Below, piece by piece: positions 5,494 through 7,971 of a stretch of DNA of 7,971 nucleotides. The notes under the pieces were generated by a model. That model was given only the letters and a program-made list of their open reading frames with translations. It did no database searches and was not told where the DNA came from. Numbering within the stretch: the stretch's first letter is position 1; each line of letters opens with the position of its first letter. A program made the position numbers and the translations under genes. Origin of the DNA: Deltaproteobacteria bacterium (GTDB lineage: Bacteria; Desulfobacterota; Desulfobacteria; Desulfobacterales; UBA11574). The stretch lies in contig JAFDBA010000117.1 in the NCBI GenBank assembly GCA_019313505.1, positions 1-7,971 on the forward strand. The letters are read 5' to 3'.

Positions 5494-5507
5494 ATGACTT
5501 CGGTCAT
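5494..5507. terminator. Small TTCG-loop hairpin between convergent genes
   Basis: ATGAC-TTCG-GTCAT is a 5-bp stem with a stable tetraloop in the 29-bp gap between oadB and the convergent small gene, overlapping the latter's stop codon. On the minus strand it is followed by AATTTCTTTT. It may help end transcription there, but the stem is short. Confidence 0.3.
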
Positions 5508-5851
5508 TCGTGCCCTTCCCGTTTTAATAATTCCCGGTACCAGACTGAAAATTCATACATCCCCTTGTACCTGTCATCATTATTAATAAGACCGAGACAG
5601 ATATCAAATACTCCCCTTCCATATGCATTGCTGTATTCTTCAAAACTTTTTGTCTGTAAAAACTCCCTGACAAGCAACTGGGTTGTTCGTTTGGTTTTGT
5701 CTTTTCTTATATCGATAGGATCTTTCGGTTCCTGAAACGGGTCCCAGTTTTCATATCCTTTTTTAAGGATATGTTTCTGGCGTCTCGGTGACATGCTTTC
5801 GAAAATTACCTTTTTTCTTTTCCCCTCTTCTTCAGGTGAGATTTTATTCAT
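5504..5851 (-). CDS. Small charged protein of unknown function, overlapping the YkgJ-family gene
   Basis: 115 residues that I do not recognise. It is predicted cytosolic, with no signal peptide or membrane segment. The N-terminal half is very basic/acidic (ISPEEEGKRKKVIFESMSPRRQKHILKKGYENWDPF), with a proline-rich patch QEPKDPIDI; the C-terminal half is helical (TTQLLVREFL, FEEYSNAYGRGVFDICLGLI, MYEFSVWYRELL). One cysteine only. ATG 5851 is chosen because its first codons overlap the YkgJ stop (ATGAATAA, 8-bp overlap) and a strong SD, AAGGAAAGGAAA, directly precedes it within the YkgJ coding end; the longer open frame to 5947 is a shadow of that gene. The overlap implies translational coupling and a shared job with the cysteine-cluster protein. 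Confidence 0.78.
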   Translation of the reverse strand: MNKISPEEEGKRKKVIFESMSPRRQKHILKKGYENWDPFQEPKDPIDIRKDKTKRTTQLLVREFLQTKSFEEYSNAYGRGVFDICLGLINNDDRYKGMYEFSVWYRELLKREGHE

Positions 5852-6533
5852 TTTCCTTTCCTTGTTTTTCTTCGGCTTTTTTCGAGCTTGCAATACCAAG
5901 AAACTCTTCATCAAAGTCTGTAAGAATCGCCATTGATAACGGTACAAGCATATCTGCCATTTTTACGTACTTTGTTTTTATTTCACGTACAAATTCATAG
6001 GAAATGTCATAAAGCTTTTTTTGAATCACATCCATATTAACCGCCGGATATGGTTTTCCCTCGATAAACCCCGATTTCCCACAGGTATGGCTGCGCCCTC
6101 CTATTGACGTCGGTATTCCATAAAGCCGACACGTTATGGGTCTGTATTCATAAAGGTTACACATTTCATCATCATTGAGAAGAGGGCATTTGACACGTTC
6201 GGCGGCAATATCCATAAGTATCTCCGTCTCGTTCTTGCCGGCCTTTTTACTTTTATAAGCCTGTTTTTTAATCATATGCGTTTTTCGATCCGCTCGATTG
6301 GCCTTTTCAACAACCTTGATTTTTCCCTTGCCTTTGATGCATTTATTAAACTGATAATTTATATAAATGGCCTCAATCAGCGTGAGATCAAACAGAGCAT
6401 GACAACAATCTGAGCATTTAACTGTACATTTTACACATTCCGGGTGCTCTTTTTGTACCCTTGCAAACAATTCATCGGCTTGCTTTACAATTGTTTGGTA
6501 TTTTATAAAATATGGTTTATAGTCTATCTTCAT
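5844..6533 (-). CDS. YkgJ-family cysteine-cluster protein (UPF0153/CxxCxxCC type)
   Basis: 229-residue cytosolic protein with the YkgJ-type zinc or iron-sulfur binding pattern: CVKCTVKCSDCC (Cys 33, 36, 40, 43, 44), KCPLLNDDEMCNLYEYRPITCRLYG (Cys 116, 125, 135) and SHTCGKSG (Cys 151). The motif CxLYEYRPxxCRLYG is the family hallmark. What the family does is unsettled; metal binding is inferred from the cysteines. A lysine-rich stretch at 65-105 is inserted between the first and second clusters. The start at ATG 6533 is backed by a GGGAG SD 8 nt upstream, whose bases are the edge of repeat element B. It follows mnmE on the same strand (176 bp gap) and overlaps the next small gene by 8 bp, so the pair is one transcription unit. 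Confidence 0.9.
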   Translation of the reverse strand: MKIDYKPYFIKYQTIVKQADELFARVQKEHPECVKCTVKCSDCCHALFDLTLIEAIYINYQFNKCIKGKGKIKVVEKANRADRKTHMIKKQAYKSKKAGKNETEILMDIAAERVKCPLLNDDEMCNLYEYRPITCRLYGIPTSIGGRSHTCGKSGFIEGKPYPAVNMDVIQKKLYDISYEFVREIKTKYVKMADMLVPLSMAILTDFDEEFLGIASSKKAEEKQGKENE

Positions 6534-6545
6534 AATTTAACTCCC

Positions 6546-6680
6546 AACCCGGACGAACCGGAACCAAGAAATATTTGCCACAAAGACACAAAGGATATAT
6601 TAATTATTCTTTCTTCGTGCCGTGGTGCCTTAGTGGCAAAATGGAAAAGGTTTTGCCACAAAAAACACAAAATTTACGAA
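6546..6680 (+). repeat. Repeat-rich intergenic element, copy B
   Basis: Same modules and order as copy A: AACCCGGACGAACCGG (6546-6561, 14 of 16 identical), GAACCAAGAAA (6561-6571, identical), TTTGCCACAAAGACACAAAG (6574-6593), the inverted arm CTTCGTGC...CCTTAGTGGCAAA (6613-6640) and TTTTGCCACAAAAAACACAA (6651-6670). TTTGCCAC and GTGGCAAA at the outer ends give an 8-bp perfect inverted pair. Copy A has an extra 15 bp between the first two modules. It fills the gap between mnmE/parS and the YkgJ-family gene. Confidence 0.7.
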
Positions 6681-6693
6681 TAAGAAACTAATT

Positions 6694-6709
6694 TGTTTCA
6701 CGTGAAACA
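6694..6709. promoter_or_regulatory. parS: parS site (ParB-binding centromere-like palindrome)
   Basis: TGTTTCACGTGAAACA is a perfect 16-bp palindrome identical to the canonical chromosomal parS bound by ParB/Spo0J, where ParB loads to organise and segregate the origin region. It directly abuts the mnmE stop codon (6710-6712). Chance occurrence of this exact 16-mer in 8 kb is about 2 in a million. parS sites cluster near oriC, as does mnmE in many bacteria, so the two observations agree. Confidence 0.92.
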
Positions 6710-7732
6710 TCATTTTCCGACACAAAACAGGCTAAAAATTTGATCAACGACATCTTCCTTTGCAGTATCACCGATTATTTCCCCGAGACTGTCCATGGCT
6801 TCCCGGATATCGATGGCAACAAACTCAAAAGATGTTTCCTTTTTTATTTCTTCGATAGCAGCAACGCAAAGCTGTAAGCTTCGTTCAAGGGCTATCTTAT
6901 GCCTTAAGTTGGGAATGATTGTATTTTTAGCCTCAAGACCATATTCTCCAACAGAAAGATTTACGATTAAATCCTTTAGCTCGTTCAGCCCCGTCCCGTA
7001 AAGCGCTGAAATTTTAATCCTCGGTATTTTACGCCATGCACCGGGAACCGCTGGCTCAAAATCATCTTCCACAAGATCCGACTTGTTAATTACAAGTATT
7101 AGCTGTTTGTTTCTTATGGCTTTATATATGCTATAATCTTCTTCGGTTAACGGATCACATGCGTCTACCATGAAAAGAATCAGATCGGAATCCCTTATAT
7201 ATTCCTGGGCCTTCTCAATACCGATCACTTCAACCGGATCATCGGTTTCATGAAGACCTGCGGTATCTGCAATTATTACCGGGATGCCGTGGATGTTCAA
7301 TGTTTCTTCGATCAGGTCCCTGGTCGTGCCGGGAATAGGGGTGACAATGGCCCGGTCTTCCTGAATCAATCGGTTCATGAGGCTAGATTTACCCACGTTG
7401 GGCCTTCCAACAACAACCATTTTAAGGCCATCTCTTAAAACATGTGCATTTTCATATTTTTCGATAAGCTCTTTTAATTTATCAACAACCCGCCTCTTTA
7501 GTATCTTAATTATCCTGTCCGAATTAATGCTTTCTCCGGCATCATCCAAGAAATCTATGGCGGCCTCTGTCTCCACCAAAATGTCAAACAAGGCGCTTCT
7601 AATGGATTCAATCCTTTTCTTTAAAGCGCCCTTTATATGTGACGTTGCTATTTCTAATGCTTTTTCGGTCTTTGAATTGATAATATCTATGACCGCTTCG
7701 GCCTGTGTCAAATCAATTCGTCCCAAGAATCG
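6710..7732 (-). pseudogene. mnmE: tRNA modification GTPase MnmE (TrmE), middle and C-terminal part of a disrupted gene
   Basis: MnmE with MnmG installs (carboxymethyl)aminomethyl groups on wobble U34 of tRNAs. From GRIDLTQAEAV onward this part is complete: helical domain, then the G domain with G1 GRPNVGKSS, G2 TPIPGTTRD, G3 DTAGL, G4 NKSD, and C-terminal LGEIIGDTAKEDVVDQIFSLFCVGK ending in the essential CxGK. The frame has no true start: the first codons after TGA 7736-7738 read RRFLGRID, where the family has KRAFLNGRIDL, and the TTG at 7726 is not a genuine initiator. The preceding N-terminal domain is in another frame (7713-7970). About 24 codons, including the conserved RPGEFT loop, are missing between them. 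The lesion is either a real deletion with frameshift or an assembly error. Confidence 0.85.
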
Positions 7733-7970
7733 CCGTCAATACGACAGACCCTGAATGGGTGTTTATTTCAACAATATTCTCTTTAGTATAGGTATGAGGA
7801 GCGAGCATCACTGACAAAAGAACCTCATCAAGAACCCTTCCTTTTTCTTTATCCACAATATGACCATGATAAAGGTGGTGGGATTTTAATGAAGAAAAAG
7901 GTGTTCTGCCTTTTTTCTTTGAATCATCGGTTAACGTTGCGGATTTTTGAAAAATAGATGCAGTAATAGA
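7713..7970 (-). pseudogene. mnmE: MnmE N-terminal domain fragment (gene start outside window)
   Basis: Open from the window edge to TGA 7713-7715. It translates to the formyl-THF-binding TrmE N-domain: SITASIFQKSATL, SHHLYHGHIVDKEKGRVLDEVLLSVML, APHTYTKENIVEINTHSGSVVLTAIL. Family proteins continue with about 24 residues (typically ...GARLAEPGEFTKRAFLN) before GRIDLTQ; here VVLTAIL is followed directly by GRIDLTQ in a different frame, with one extra base (7724). Roughly the first 20-30 residues of MnmE lie beyond the edge. Overlaps the downstream fragment by a few bases. Confidence 0.85.
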
Positions 7971-7971
7971 A

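Noticed and set aside
5852..5947. Longer start for the small unknown gene
   Set aside because: The extension is antisense-like shadow within the YkgJ-family coding end; the strong SD and ATGAATAA overlap fix the start at 5851.

Overview
The window looks like a stretch of chromosome near a replication origin in a moderately AT-rich Gram-negative bacterium. A sulfate-reducer-like member of Desulfobacterota (old Deltaproteobacteria) is my best guess. The reasons are a biotin-dependent sodium-pump pair (OadG/OadB), a two-piece RdgC-like protein, a YkgJ-type cysteine-cluster protein, and intergenic repeats of a kind I associate with that group. The lineage call is inference, not a search result. 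The near-origin call rests on a perfect 16-bp parS palindrome touching the stop codon of mnmE.

Layout, left to right. (1) The 3' end of a clade-3-like catalase gene on +, followed by a hairpin terminator and about 400 bp with no convincing gene. (2) On -, a cold-shock protein, KhpA (a KH-domain RNA-binding protein) and a RidA-family deaminase; the RidA reading frame seems to have lost its stop through a small indel. (3) A 586-bp divergent regulatory region with a 16-bp inverted repeat pair, several palindromes, a dispersed repeat and a candidate promoter. (4) On +, two consecutive ORFs that look like the N- and C-terminal parts of RdgC, in the same frame and separated only by TAA ACG. (5) A 285-bp gap carrying a repeat-rich element, then the sodium-pump genes oadG-like and oadB on +. 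(6) Converging from the right on -: mnmE (broken in this sequence), parS, a second copy of the repeat-rich element, a YkgJ-family gene and a small unknown gene that overlaps it by 8 bp.

Functional links. OadG and OadB are membrane subunits of a decarboxylase sodium pump whose alpha and biotin-carrier parts are not in the window. The cold-shock protein and KhpA are both small RNA-binding proteins on one strand. KhpA's usual partner KhpB/Jag is often encoded near mnmE at origins, so it may lie just beyond the right edge (inference). MnmE modifies tRNA wobble uridines, but the copy here lacks about 24 codons and is frameshifted.

The most notable points are the parS site, the single-stop split of RdgC, the mnmE lesion, two or three families of dispersed intergenic repeats, and the long-range inverted repeat ahead of the cold-shock gene. 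Two coding lesions (ridA, mnmE) in 8 kb mean assembly or sequencing error has to be excluded first.
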